Shown here in pieces: positions 28,148 to 39,968 of a stretch of 64,000 bases of DNA. The stretch comes from Oceanobacillus indicireducens (GTDB lineage Bacteria; Bacillota; Bacilli; Bacillales; Amphibacillaceae). Below the pieces are notes generated by a model. It searched no databases. It was not told the origin of the DNA and was given only the letters and a program-made list of their open reading frames with translations. The stretch lies in contig NZ_BMOS01000011.1 of NCBI RefSeq assembly GCF_014647195.1, positions 64,858-128,857 on the forward strand. The letters run 5' to 3'. Numbering within the stretch: position 1 is the first letter of the stretch; every line of letters begins with the position of its first letter. Both the position numbers and the translations under genes were made by a program.

Positions 28148-29047
28148 ATGAGGAAAATTTTACTTACATTGATTGTCATGGTTACCGTGCTTTTCGGTTG
28201 TCAAAGTAATACGTCTGAGGAGCGGAATGATGGCGGTTTTCTCTGGAAAGTAGAAAATGAGGACACGACTGTATATCTGCAAGGTACGATTCATGTAGGC
28301 AATGAAGATTTCTATCCATTGAATAAAAGAATTGAGGATGCTTATGAAGAATCTGATGTTGTTCTGCCTGAAATTGATTTGAATGAGGTCGATCCTAGCA
28401 TTTCTCAAACGTTGATGATGGAGCTTGCCATGTACGAAGACGGCCAGACGATAGCTGATGATTTAACCGAGGATACATATGCAGATTTAGAGGAAATCCT
28501 TCAAGAGAATGGCATGAGCATCGAAATGGTTCAGCAATTCAGGCCGTGGTTCATGGAAATGCTGCTGATGGAATTTGCGCTGGAGGAGACGGAATATAGT
28601 GCAGAATATGCGGTGGACCAATATTTTTTAGACCGAGCGGCCGAGGATGGAAAAGAAATCCGAGAACTGGAATCATTTGAAGAACAGCTCTTGATGCTAT
28701 CAGGATTCTCCGATGAATTACAACTCGAAATGCTGGAAAATGCTATTTTAAATTATGATGATATGGCGGAAGAGTTAGATGAAATCACCGCACACTGGCT
28801 GAGTGGTGCAACGGAAGAATTGAGTGGAACAACTGATGTTGAGGAAACTTTTGAAGGCTATGAAGAATACATGGAGGAAATGAATACGAATCGTAATATT
28901 GGCATGGCAGACACGATTCTTGAACTGCTTGAAGAAGATAGCGGTGAAACGTACTTCGTCTTTGTCGGTGCGATGCATATGGTGGAAGAACCAAGCATTG
29001 TTTCGTTGATTGAAGATGATGGTTATGAGGTTGAACATATTTATTGA
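28148..29047 (+). CDS. TraB/GumN-family lipoprotein
   Basis: 299 aa. Signal peptide with lipobox VLFGC, so a predicted membrane-anchored lipoprotein. Family signatures of GumN/TraB: YLQGTIHVG near the N terminus, RNIGMADTI, and FVFVGAMHMVEEPS near the C terminus, which carry the conserved His and Arg/Asn proposed to bind metal (erythromycin esterase/Tiki-like fold). Very acidic overall (many Asp/Glu), as expected for an exposed protein in a halotolerant bacterium (inference). Function not established. In B. subtilis xpaC and yaaN lie in this interval instead. Confidence 0.85.
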   Translation: MRKILLTLIVMVTVLFGCQSNTSEERNDGGFLWKVENEDTTVYLQGTIHVGNEDFYPLNKRIEDAYEESDVVLPEIDLNEVDPSISQTLMMELAMYEDGQTIADDLTEDTYADLEEILQENGMSIEMVQQFRPWFMEMLLMEFALEETEYSAEYAVDQYFLDRAAEDGKEIRELESFEEQLLMLSGFSDELQLEMLENAILNYDDMAEELDEITAHWLSGATEELSGTTDVEETFEGYEEYMEEMNTNRNIGMADTILELLEEDSGETYFVFVGAMHMVEEPSIVSLIEDDGYEVEHIY

Positions 29048-29050
29048 GCG

Positions 29051-29088
29051 GAACCCCTTTTAGACATTTTTCTAAAAGGGGCTTTTTC
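29051..29088 (+). terminator. Terminator after the GumN gene
   Basis: Perfect stem CCCCTTTTAGA / TCTAAAAGGGG followed by CTTTTT. Confidence 0.9.
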
Positions 29089-29242
29089 GTTGTTATGCAG
29101 GATTTCCCGCTTTGACGGATATGAGGATAGAATGACAATTAAATGAAGAAAGGGACAAATAGCTAGACCACTAGATCCATCAAGCACACCCCCACCCGGA
29201 CCTGCTCTATGTTAAACTATACCTAACAGGAGGTACCCACCA

Positions 29243-30655
29243 ATGAAGCAAAAAAACATCCCGATTTTACATATGCTGGAGGAATTCACCGAAACCAACC
29301 CACTTTCCTTCCATGTGCCTGGCCATAAAAATGGTGTAGTATTTCCAGAACAAGCGCAGACATATTATGAGCACATTTTGAAGCTTGATGTGACTGAACT
29401 TCCAGGCCTCGACGACTTGCACGCGCCCCAAGAAGCAATTGCTGAAGCGGAAGAGCTCGCAACTGAGTTTTTCCAAACGGATCATACCTTCTTCTTGATC
29501 AATGGGAGTACGGTAGGTAATCTTGCCATGATCCTCGCAACCTGTAAGCAAGGAGAGAAGGTCATTGTCCAGCGCAACTGTCATAAATCCATCATGAATG
29601 GCCTTGAACTCGCTGGTGCGCAGCCAATTTTTATCGCACCGGAATACGACTCAGAAGTTCATAGGTTCACAAGTCCAGCATACGAGACACTCGCGGACAC
29701 ACTTGCTGAATATCCAGATGCAAAAGCTGTTATTCTGACGTACCCAGACTACTTCGGACGGACGTATGATATAAAAGCAATGATTGAACTCGCTCATAAA
29801 AACGACATCCTTGTTCTTGTTGATGAAGCACATGGAGTCCACTTTAGTCTAGGAAATCCGTTTCCGTCTACCGCCTTAAAACTTGGTGCAGACGTTGTTG
29901 TACACTCCGCCCATAAAATGGCTCCAGCAATGACAATGGCTTCTTATTTACATATTAAGTCAACACGTGTCACGAAAGAAAGCCTAGCTTACAGATTACA
30001 AATGCTTCAATCAAGTAGCCCATCTTATCCGCTCATGGCTTCTCTAGATATCGCGCGCTATTTTCTTGCCAATCAGACGGAGGAAACGATTCAGAAAGCA
30101 CTTACTGCCGCGGAAGAAATCAAAGCACTATTCGCATCCGAAACATTCGACAAATGGGAACTTATCCCATCCAACGATCCATTAAAATTAACAATTCAGC
30201 TGAAAGATGGGTATACTGCAAAAGAGGCTGCCATGCTCTTTGAAGCGCAAGGAATATACCCGGAGCTTGTGACGGAGCGGCAAATTCTTTTTATTTTTGG
30301 GCTTGCCCCATTTACCGAATGGAATCGCTTGAAAAAAGTCATCCGTTCTGTCAATGAAAAATTAAAAAACGAGCGAAATCATGCTACAATAGAGGTAGTA
30401 AATTTTTTTACTAGCAAATGGCAAGAATTAGCTTTGTCCTATAGAGAGATGGAAGGATTGGAAACTAAACTCATCCCCTTAGAAGCAAGTATCGGGGAAG
30501 TTGCCGCCGAGCCAGTTATTCCTTACCCGCCGGGAATTCCTTTTATATTAAAAGGAGAAGTTGTGACCCACGAGCATATCCAAGCAATCAAACAGCTCAC
30601 TGCCCGTGGTGTACGAATTCAACAGCGGAATGAAGGTATCCGTATTTTTAAGTAA
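29243..30655 (+). CDS. Orn/Lys/Arg decarboxylase family protein (YaaO-like)
   Basis: PLP enzyme of the aspartate-aminotransferase fold, 470 aa. SFHVPGHKNG near the N terminus and VDEAHGVHF then VVHSAHKMAPAMT, in which the Lys forms the Schiff base with PLP. C-terminal small domain present. B. subtilis YaaO, the syntenic homologue upstream of tmk, is called lysine or arginine decarboxylase, but the substrate here is not proven. AGGAGG precedes ATG. 21 bp before tmk, thus the head of the tmk operon. Confidence 0.9.
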   Translation: MKQKNIPILHMLEEFTETNPLSFHVPGHKNGVVFPEQAQTYYEHILKLDVTELPGLDDLHAPQEAIAEAEELATEFFQTDHTFFLINGSTVGNLAMILATCKQGEKVIVQRNCHKSIMNGLELAGAQPIFIAPEYDSEVHRFTSPAYETLADTLAEYPDAKAVILTYPDYFGRTYDIKAMIELAHKNDILVLVDEAHGVHFSLGNPFPSTALKLGADVVVHSAHKMAPAMTMASYLHIKSTRVTKESLAYRLQMLQSSSPSYPLMASLDIARYFLANQTEETIQKALTAAEEIKALFASETFDKWELIPSNDPLKLTIQLKDGYTAKEAAMLFEAQGIYPELVTERQILFIFGLAPFTEWNRLKKVIRSVNEKLKNERNHATIEVVNFFTSKWQELALSYREMEGLETKLIPLEASIGEVAAEPVIPYPPGIPFILKGEVVTHEHIQAIKQLTARGVRIQQRNEGIRIFK

Positions 30656-30676
30656 TAACCTGAAGGAGAAAAAGCA

Positions 30677-31650
<974 letters not shown>

Positions 31651-31659
31651 AACGAACAA

Positions 31660-31800
31660 AGGCGCAAGCGCCTTTACAGGATAAGTCGTTTTACAAAGCC
31701 GTAAGAAGATTACTAATAGAGGCTTACTCAAAAAGTAATTCATTTGGGCTTTGCTGGGCACTGGTGCTGGACGTGGCCATTGCTCGCAATTTTAGTAATA
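31660..31800 (+). repeat. Possible diverged copy of repeat family 2
   Basis: Starts with the hairpin AAAGGCGCAAGCGCCTTT (31669-31686) and contains CTGGGCACTGGTGCTGGACG near its end. These resemble the two ends of the copy at 32289-32507; the centre is unrelated. It fills the gap between darA and yaaR. Confidence 0.4.
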
Positions 31801-31853
31801 CAGAGGATTTTATTTTAAAGTAAAAGCATAAAAATGGAAGGAGTGGAGAAGGA

Positions 31854-32288
31854 ATGAAAATCAGCCAGGAAATAAAATCGCAGACAGAAGTAAAGATCCC
31901 TAGGCCAATTCATGCGGAGACCCAGTCCTTCCAAAAATTAGTACAATCTGAATCTCAGAATTTGAAACAGCAAGAACTACAGCAATTAATACAAAACATT
32001 TCAAAGCAAGGGGAAAAATTAGCACACTACCGCACGATGCGGGAGCTTGTTAAATTTAAACGAATGATCAAAGGATTTTTACAAGAAACAGTCTCGACCG
32101 GTTATAAATTACAACACGGACATTCGTTCAGTTTCGATGGCAGCAGCCGTAAGCTGACGATTATTAAAGAGCTTGATGACAAGCTATTGGAACTCACAGA
32201 AGAAGTGATGAATCAGGAAAAGAAGACGGTAGATATCCTTGACCTTATAGGCGAAATCAAGGGTTTACTGATTAACATATATACGTAA
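31854..32288 (+). CDS. yaaR: YaaR, DUF327 protein
   Basis: 144 aa, helical and charged, of unknown function and conserved between darA and holB in bacilli. The N-terminal 40 residues are Gln-rich and probably disordered; the C-terminal part (LVKFKRMIKGFLQETVSTGYKL) is the conserved core. ATG with AAGGAGTGGAGAAGG upstream. Its stop codon lies within the short direct repeat that borders the family-2 element. Confidence 0.9.
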   Translation: MKISQEIKSQTEVKIPRPIHAETQSFQKLVQSESQNLKQQELQQLIQNISKQGEKLAHYRTMRELVKFKRMIKGFLQETVSTGYKLQHGHSFSFDGSSRKLTIIKELDDKLLELTEEVMNQEKKTVDILDLIGEIKGLLINIYT

Positions 32289-32507
32289 CAAAAGCGGAAG
32301 CGCCCGTTCAGCGACGTACAGATTGGACTGATCCGCAGGAGATAAAGGAAACATGCCCCTTTAGGGGTATGCCGTTGTTGGGCTTTAGACCGAATTTAAA
32401 CGGCCCTCCTTTAGTTTTGAGCTGATGTTGACTTATCGACGGAGGAGAAGGAAATCTGCTAGTCGCTGGGCGCTAGAGCTAGACGTAACAAAAGCGGAAG
32501 CGCTAGA
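32289..32507 (+). repeat. Dispersed repeat family 2, full copy between yaaR and holB
   Basis: About 219 bp. Terminal inverted repeats AGCGCCC(GTT)CAGCGAC and GTCGCTGGGCGCT; internal hairpin CATGCCCCTTTAGGGGTATG. The string CAAAAGCGGAAGCGC occurs at both ends (32288-32302 and 32492-32506) as part of a ~21-bp direct repeat that overlaps the yaaR stop codon. Confidence 0.8.
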
Positions 32508-32525
32508 TGATAAGGAAGGATACCC

Positions 32526-33515
32526 ATGAATACTTGGTCTGAATTAACAGAAATACAGCCAATGGCAACTCAGATTCTCACAAACAGTATAGAAAAAGGC
32601 CGAATTTCTCATGCGTATCTTTTGCAAGGTGAACGAGGAACTGGAAAAGAACAGATCGCCCTTGTCATGGCAAAGAGTCTATTCTGTGAAAATAGACAAG
32701 GGGCAGAGCCTTGTAACACCTGTACGAATTGTAAACGAATCACTTCTGGCAACCATCCGGACGTTCATTGGATTGAGCCAGAAGGTTTATCCATATCGAA
32801 GGAGCAGGTGCAGCATTTGCAAAAGGAATTCTCCTACTCAGGGATGGAATCCAATCAGAAGGTGTATGTTGTTAAACATGCGGACCGGATGACGGTAAAT
32901 GCAGCGAACAGTCTCCTAAAGTTTTTAGAAGAACCGAGTAAACAGACGACAGCAATGATGCTTACGGAGAACAGTGGAGCGATTCTAGCAACGATTCGTT
33001 CTCGTTGTCAGGTCATTGATTTAAAACCCCTCAATCCTATCCAATTCCGGAAACAATTGGTTACAGAAGGGATGCGGGAGCAGGATGCTACCTTGATGAG
33101 CGCTCTGACGAATAATTTGGATGATGCGTTCCAGGTTGTCCAAGACGAATGGTTTGTGGAAGCAAGAAAGCTAGTGTTACAATTAATTGAAATGCTCACC
33201 ACGAATCAAGAGAATGTTTATCTCTATCTCCACAGTAAATGGCTTGCACATTTTAAAGAGAGAGATGATCACGACCGAGGGCTTGATATATTACTCCTTG
33301 CCCTGCGTGACGTCCTCTATTACCATATTGGGAATGAGGATGCGATGACCGTTTTCAAACCGGCGGATGCATTACTCGAGAAGAGCTCGATGAAATTTTC
33401 ACAACATCATTTATCGAAACTGCTTGATTACGTCATCCAGGCAAAACGGAAACTCTCACAAAATGTCCAGCCTACATTAGTAATGGAGCAGCTCGTACTG
33501 AAAATGAAGAGGTGA
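32526..33515 (+). CDS. holB: DNA polymerase III subunit delta'
   Basis: Clamp-loader subunit, 329 aa. AAA+ fold: LLQGERGTGKEQIA (a P-loop ending in KE, as is common in this non-hydrolysing subunit), four zinc Cys in CENRQGAEPCNTCTNC, sensor region ENSGAILATIRSRCQ. ATG 32526 with AAGGAAGGA upstream. The last codon overlaps an alternative ricT start. The family-2 repeat lies directly upstream. Confidence 0.96.
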   Translation: MNTWSELTEIQPMATQILTNSIEKGRISHAYLLQGERGTGKEQIALVMAKSLFCENRQGAEPCNTCTNCKRITSGNHPDVHWIEPEGLSISKEQVQHLQKEFSYSGMESNQKVYVVKHADRMTVNAANSLLKFLEEPSKQTTAMMLTENSGAILATIRSRCQVIDLKPLNPIQFRKQLVTEGMREQDATLMSALTNNLDDAFQVVQDEWFVEARKLVLQLIEMLTTNQENVYLYLHSKWLAHFKERDDHDRGLDILLLALRDVLYYHIGNEDAMTVFKPADALLEKSSMKFSQHHLSKLLDYVIQAKRKLSQNVQPTLVMEQLVLKMKR

Positions 33516-33526
33516 AAAAAAATAGA

Positions 33527-34351
33527 ATGATAGAAGTAATTGGTGTCCGCTTTAAAAAGGCGGGTAAAATATATTATTTTGACCCAGGGGAAGAACAGAT
33601 TACACCGGACAGTTATGTAATTGTAGAAACAATTCGCGGGATCGAGTTTGGGAAAGTTGTTATTGCGAGTAAGCTGGTGGACGAGGAAGATGTTGTCCTT
33701 CCGCTCAAGAAAGTGATTCGAGTAGCGACCGATGAAGATAAACGCACCGTTGTCGAGAATCAGAAACAAGCCCAGAAAGCAATGGAAGCCTGTTCTGTAA
33801 AGGTCATAGAACATGAACTGGAGATGAATATGGTTGATGTGGAATATACATTTGACCGGAATAAAATCATCTTCTATTTCACGGCAGACGGCCGGATCGA
33901 TTTCCGTAATCTTGTGAAAGACCTCGCAGCGATGTTCAAGACAAGAATCGAATTACGGCAAATTGGTGTCCGTGACGAAGCGAAAATGCTTGGCGGTATT
34001 GGTCCATGTGGACGAATGCTTTGTTGTTCGACCTTTTTAGGTGACTTTGAGCCGGTATCGATTAAAATGGCAAAAGATCAAAATTTGTCCCTTAATCCAG
34101 CGAAGATTTCTGGATTATGTGGCCGCTTGATGTGTTGCCTAAAGTATGAAAATGATCATTATGAAGAAGCTAAAAGAGAACTTCCAGACTTTGGCGAAAC
34201 GATTAAAACGCCACACGGTAAGGGCAAGGTTATTGGTTTAAATATCTTGGAAAAACTCGTACACATAGAATTAAAAGAACAAGAACGTACGATTGAATAT
34301 ACATTGGATGAAATGATCGAAGAAGGAATGTTAGCGCAGGCCACAAAGTAG
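33527..34351 (+). CDS. ricT: RicT (YaaT), PSP1-domain sporulation and RNA-processing factor
   Basis: 274 aa. With RicA and RicF it forms a [4Fe-4S] complex that aids RNase Y processing and sporulation, competence and biofilm formation in B. subtilis. Cluster ligands are in CGRMLCCSTF and LCGRLMCCLKYEND. ATG 33527 matches the family start (MxxVxGVRFKKAGKIYYFDPG); a GTG at 33512 overlapping the holB stop is in frame and would add five residues. The ribosome site GAGGTG suits either start only roughly. Confidence 0.95.
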   Translation: MIEVIGVRFKKAGKIYYFDPGEEQITPDSYVIVETIRGIEFGKVVIASKLVDEEDVVLPLKKVIRVATDEDKRTVVENQKQAQKAMEACSVKVIEHELEMNMVDVEYTFDRNKIIFYFTADGRIDFRNLVKDLAAMFKTRIELRQIGVRDEAKMLGGIGPCGRMLCCSTFLGDFEPVSIKMAKDQNLSLNPAKISGLCGRLMCCLKYENDHYEEAKRELPDFGETIKTPHGKGKVIGLNILEKLVHIELKEQERTIEYTLDEMIEEGMLAQATK

Positions 34352-34368
34352 TGAAGAGGTGAGTGGGC

Positions 34369-34725
34369 GTGAATAATAGGGAAATATTTGACCAGGTTGC
34401 CGATATGGAAAAGCAAATTGGTGAACTATATGAACGACTTGGCGAATTGAAAGGGCAACTGAGTAGCGTGCTTGAAGAAAATCATCGCCTGCAAGTAGAG
34501 AATCACAATTTGCGCAATCATTTAGAGCAAACGAATCAGGAAAAAGAAAAACAGAAGCAAAACAGTAAAGATGAAGATGCGAAAGAATACTTACCAGGTG
34601 AAGGCCGTGACAACCTCGCAAGGCTTTACGATGAAGGTTTTCATATTTGTAATTTAGAATTTGGAAGTCCACGACAAAATGAAGATTGTATTTTTTGTCT
34701 GGATTTCTTTGCAAAGAGAAAATAA
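34369..34725 (+). CDS. yabA: Replication initiation control protein YabA
   Basis: 118 aa. Binds DnaA and DnaN to restrain initiation. N-terminal leucine-zipper coiled coil ([25 protein letters not shown]) and a C-terminal zinc domain with FHICNLEFG and CIFCLDF. GTG 34369 is used since AGAGGTGAG ends seven to eight bases before it; the GTG at 34363 is too close. Conserved between ricT and yabB. Confidence 0.95.
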   Translation: MNNREIFDQVADMEKQIGELYERLGELKGQLSSVLEENHRLQVENHNLRNHLEQTNQEKEKQKQNSKDEDAKEYLPGEGRDNLARLYDEGFHICNLEFGSPRQNEDCIFCLDFFAKRK

Positions 34726-34736
34726 TGAACTAGCTA

Positions 34737-34769
34737 AAACTGTCCTATTTTATAATAGGGCAGTTTTCT
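34737..34769 (+). terminator. Terminator after yabA
   Basis: Perfect 14-bp stem AAAACTGTCCTATT / AATAGGGCAGTTTT. It runs straight into the first of three tandem family-1 repeats. Confidence 0.8.
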
Positions 34770-34920
34770 CACGGATTAACGGACTGTAATATCCCCATCC
34801 CTAAACATGAGGAAAACCCAAAATGTGAAGGTGGGGATAAACAGTCCGTAAATCCCTGCTTCTGTTCAACTAACATTCATTGGGGGAAGGAACCCCCAAT
34901 GAATGAAGTTTCACTTTATC
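34767..34920 (+). repeat. Dispersed repeat family 1, copy C
   Basis: Full-length, beginning TCTCACGGATTAACGGACTG. CGGACTGT pairs perfectly with ACAGTCCG in the middle; the 3' hairpin CATTCATTGGGGG / CCCCCAATGAATG is perfect. It ends CACTTTATC and shares that end with copy D. Confidence 0.9.
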
Positions 34921-35072
34921 ACGGATTAACGGTCTGTAATATCCCCATCCCTAAACATGAGGAAAACCCAAAATGTGAAGGGTGGGGATAAACAGTCCGT
35001 AAATCCCTGATTCTGTTCAACTAACATTCATTGGGGGGAAGGAATCCCCACTGAATGAAGTTTCACTTTCTC
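34917..35072 (+). repeat. Dispersed repeat family 1, copy D
   Basis: Full-length, in direct tandem with copy C (period 150 bp). Internal sequence almost identical to C, including AACATGAGGAAAACCCAAAA. Compensating changes are visible at the 3' hairpin loop. Confidence 0.9.
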
Positions 35073-35100
35073 ACGGATTAACGGACTGTAATATCCCCAC
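35069..35100 (+). repeat. Dispersed repeat family 1, copy E (5' fragment)
   Basis: TCTCACGGATTAACGGACTG and the following C-rich tract only; a third tandem unit truncated after 32 bp, 37 bp before yabB. Confidence 0.85.
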
Positions 35101-35136
35101 TATTTATTAAGGTGTTAGCATAGAAAGGATTCAAAT

Positions 35137-35877
35137 ATGGTAAAACTATATGGTGACGAACGACTCGATTACTTATTGGCCGATGAGTCGATGAAAATTA
35201 TCCAGAGCCCAACAGCATTTGCCTTTTCACTTGATGCAGTATTGCTTGCCCATTTTGCAAGTATTCCAATCAAACGTGGGACAATCCTCGATTTATGTAC
35301 GGGAAATGCCGTCATTCCTTTACTATTGTCGAAAAGGAGCAATGCGAAAATTACAGGTGTGGAAATCCAAGAACGGATTTATCAAATGGCAGAGCGAAGT
35401 ATTACGTTAAATAATCTTCATGATCAGCTTTCTGTCATCCACGGCGATTTAAAGGAAATGCTGCCAGTGCTTGGTCATAGCAGTTTTGATGTAGTAACGT
35501 GTAACCCACCTTATTTCCGTTCGCCAAAAGCAACGGAGCATAACGAAAATGAATACCTCACGATTGCAAGGCATGAGGTCTATTGTACGTTAGAGGATGT
35601 TGTTAAAGCATGTAAATTACACGTCCGCCCAGGCGGAAAAGTTGCAATGGTTCACCGGCCGGGTAGACTCGTCGATATTATTGCACTCTTCCGGCAGGAA
35701 AGAATAGAACCCAAACGGATCCAGTTTGTTTATCCGAAGCATGGAAAAGAAGCGAACATGCTACTAGTCGAAGGGATTCGCGACGGGAAACCGGATATCA
35801 AAATTCTTCCTCCACTATATATTTATAATGACGATGGAAGCTATACGGAGGAAGCTAGGAGCATTATCTATGGCTAA
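35137..35877 (+). CDS. yabB: tRNA1(Val) adenine-37 N6-methyltransferase family (YabB)
   Basis: 246 aa SAM-dependent methyltransferase. [15 protein letters not shown] is the SAM loop, VTCNPPYF the NPPY catalytic motif of N6-adenine methylases. The TrmN6 assignment follows the family; the exact tRNA target in bacilli is less certain. ATG with GAAAGGA upstream. It overlaps yazA by eight bases. The three family-1 repeats separate it from yabA. Confidence 0.92.
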   Translation: MVKLYGDERLDYLLADESMKIIQSPTAFAFSLDAVLLAHFASIPIKRGTILDLCTGNAVIPLLLSKRSNAKITGVEIQERIYQMAERSITLNNLHDQLSVIHGDLKEMLPVLGHSSFDVVTCNPPYFRSPKATEHNENEYLTIARHEVYCTLEDVVKACKLHVRPGGKVAMVHRPGRLVDIIALFRQERIEPKRIQFVYPKHGKEANMLLVEGIRDGKPDIKILPPLYIYNDDGSYTEEARSIIYG

Positions 35878-36142
35878 AGCACATCTCGTTTACATGTTGA
35901 AATGTAAGGATAATACGTTATATACAGGCTATACAAACGACCTTGCCCACCGGCTCATGATGCATGAATCAGGGAAAGGGGCAAAATATACCCGAGGCCG
36001 GGGTCCCTTTCAAGTGGTACATACAGAGGAATTTCCGACAAAGGAAGAAGCGTTACAACGGGAATATGAAATCAAGCAGCTCTCACGTCTTCAGAAGAAA
36101 GCGTTAATCGAGGCTAATAGAAAGAAGTGTGTGCGGAAATGA
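35870..36142 (+). CDS. yazA: GIY-YIG nuclease-domain protein YazA
   Basis: 90 aa, single GIY-YIG domain: [22 protein letters not shown] (GIY..YIG strand pair and Arg) and the Glu-bearing helix further on. Role in bacteria unclear; probably DNA or RNA repair. ATG 35870 with TAGGAG upstream, inside the last codons of yabB. Its stop overlaps the rsmI start (ATGA). Confidence 0.92.
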   Translation: MAKAHLVYMLKCKDNTLYTGYTNDLAHRLMMHESGKGAKYTRGRGPFQVVHTEEFPTKEEALQREYEIKQLSRLQKKALIEANRKKCVRK

Positions 36143-37014
36143 TGATTCAAAAAAGCTTTGCAAATGAAATAGAAGGTGCCATTATCCTTGTTCCGACACC
36201 GATTGGGAATTTAGAGGATATTACGTACCGAGCGTTGAATACATTAAAGACGGCGACTGTTATTGCTGCAGAGGATACGCGCAATACGAGGAAACTCCTC
36301 AATTATTTTGAAATTACCACCCCACTTACGAGTTATCATGAATATACGAAGAAAGAAAAAATAGAAAAGCTGATCAACGAAGCGGAAAGAGGAGCCAAAA
36401 TCGCTGTTGTGAGTGATGCGGGAATGCCTGCCATTTCTGATCCGGGTACGGATATTGTTGAAGCCGCATTGGAGCGTAATATTAAAGTCATTGTTTTACC
36501 AGGCGCAAACGCTGCCCTTAGTGCTCTTGTCGGTTCAGGACTTTCCACTAATGAATTTTATTTTTACGGATTTTTGCCACGGAAGAAAAAAGAAATGGTG
36601 GAAGTACTTGAACGGTTAAGATCAATCCCAGCAACGCTCCTATTCTATGAATCCCCATTCCGGGTAAAACAAACACTGAATGTTCTACATGAAACATTAG
36701 GAAATAGAGAAATTGCATTAGCCCGCGAACTTACGAAACGTTTTGAGGAATATATTCGTGGAACAATGGAAGAAGTGCTCACTTGGACGGAAACAAATGA
36801 ATTGAAGGGTGAATTCGTCATCGTTGTAGAAGGAGCAAGTGAGGATGAGTCAGATACTTTAGGGGACTGGTGGACGGGGCTCGATATGAAAGAGCATGTC
36901 GAACACTATATGGATAAGGAAAGATTATCGAGTAAGGAGGCAATTAAGCAAACAGCAGTAGACCGAGGAATTCCGAAGCGGGAAGTCTACCAAAATTATC
37001 ATATTCAGAAATAG
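36139..37014 (+). CDS. rsmI: 16S rRNA (cytidine1402-2'-O) methyltransferase
   Basis: Methylates the ribose of C1402 in the decoding centre. 291 aa, tetrapyrrole-methylase fold: ILVPTPIGNLEDITYRAL at the N terminus, AEDTRNTRKLL and VSDAGMPAISDPG as the SAM-binding loops. ATG 36139 overlaps the yazA stop by four bases (translational coupling); an in-frame GTG twelve bases upstream is possible but lies in yazA. Confidence 0.96.
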   Translation: MMIQKSFANEIEGAIILVPTPIGNLEDITYRALNTLKTATVIAAEDTRNTRKLLNYFEITTPLTSYHEYTKKEKIEKLINEAERGAKIAVVSDAGMPAISDPGTDIVEAALERNIKVIVLPGANAALSALVGSGLSTNEFYFYGFLPRKKKEMVEVLERLRSIPATLLFYESPFRVKQTLNVLHETLGNREIALARELTKRFEEYIRGTMEEVLTWTETNELKGEFVIVVEGASEDESDTLGDWWTGLDMKEHVEHYMDKERLSSKEAIKQTAVDRGIPKREVYQNYHIQK

Positions 37015-37029
37015 AAGTTACACAAAAAT

Positions 37030-37067
37030 AAAACTGGGTGCAGATTCAACCCAGTTCATTTATTTTT
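37030..37067. terminator. Terminator between rsmI and abrB
   Basis: Stem AACTGGGT / ACCCAGTT followed by CATTTATTTTT on the plus strand; A-rich on the other side, so it may serve abrB too. Confidence 0.8.
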
Positions 37068-37107
37068 AGAGCTTATGAAGGAACTTACCCATATTGGGTA
37101 GTAATAA

Positions 37108-37386
37108 TCAGTTAACTAAGCGGGATTCAATTTCCTTAATTAGCGCGGCGGCTCCATCTTTACTTAGGATGAGTTTGCCACCCGCGAGAAGCAAGTTATC
37201 ATCGGATACTTCACCAGTAATCTGACACTCCATCCGAGATTCATATTTCCGTAAAATAATTTTGTCATCATCCACATAAATTTCAATCGGATCTTTTTCG
37301 TGGATATCCAGTGTACGTCTTAACTCGATTGGGATTACGACTCTCCCAAGCTCATCGACTTTGCGAACAATTCCAGTAGATTTCAT
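37108..37386 (-). CDS. abrB: Transition-state regulator AbrB
   Basis: 92 aa DNA-binding tetramer repressing post-exponential genes. The N-terminal swapped-hairpin AbrB domain MKSTGIVRKVDELGRVVIPIELRR is intact; the C-terminal half (LLLAGGKLILSKDGAAAL) is the tetramerisation region. GGGGAGGA precedes the start. It is divergent from metG, as in B. subtilis, with ~500 bp between them. Confidence 0.97.
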   Translation of the reverse strand: MKSTGIVRKVDELGRVVIPIELRRTLDIHEKDPIEIYVDDDKIILRKYESRMECQITGEVSDDNLLLAGGKLILSKDGAAALIKEIESRLVN

Positions 37387-37714
37387 ATTTTTATCCTCCC
37401 CAGATAATGTTGGAAATGGCGCTTTTTATATGTACGCTGCCAATTTCCTTGTTTTCTTTATCTAAATAATCGCAGATATTTTATATTTATCTATATATTC
37501 TGCAATTACTGATAACTCTAGTTAAACCAAAAGAATACAAATAGCAACATCTTTACTTAGCAATAGAATAACAACATCACTAAATAATGTCAATTTTATT
37601 TCTCAAAATATTCATTAGTTAGAAAATTGATGAATCCATTTGTCGAAAACAATCTTATATTTGTGGTTTAGACAGTTATAACCAATTTCAATTTTCGCTT
37701 TTGTAAAACCCTAA

Positions 37715-37815
37715 CTACCACGCCCAGATCCAGCACCTGGCGACTAGCAAGACTTCCTTTACCTCATGACGCGATAAAGGAGACTTGCCGATTGGCTAAG
37801 ACATGAGGCTTAGCA
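37715..37815 (-). repeat. Repeat family 2, partial copy before metG
   Basis: Read on the minus strand: GGCAAGTCTCCTTTATCGCG...GTCTTGCTAGTCGCCAGGTGCTGG.. resembles the 3' half of the copy at 32289-32507 (CTGCTAGTCGCTGGGCGCTAG). The 37390-37710 stretch next to it is AT-rich abrB upstream DNA without other features that could be named. Confidence 0.5.
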
Positions 37816-37818
37816 CTT

Positions 37819-37847
37819 TTGCGGTATTTGGCAAATTCTTATATAAT
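37819..37847 (+). promoter_or_regulatory. Promoter of metG
   Basis: TTGCGG (37819-37824), a 17-bp spacer and a perfect TATAAT (37842-37847), 47 bp before the start codon. No T-box or SAM riboswitch is seen. Confidence 0.65.
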
Positions 37848-37858
37848 CGTTACAATAG

Positions 37859-39898
<2,040 letters not shown>

Positions 39899-39914
39899 AC
39901 CAATAAAAAAAGAA

Positions 39915-39946
39915 TTACCCTGCCACATGGAGCAGGGTTTCTTTTC
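39915..39946 (+). terminator. Hairpin between metG and tatD
   Basis: Stem ACCCTGC / GCAGGGT followed by TTTCTTTTCTTT. As tatD begins 24 bp on, some read-through is likely. Confidence 0.65.
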
Positions 39947-39968
39947 TTTACATTAAGGAGCTGAAAGA

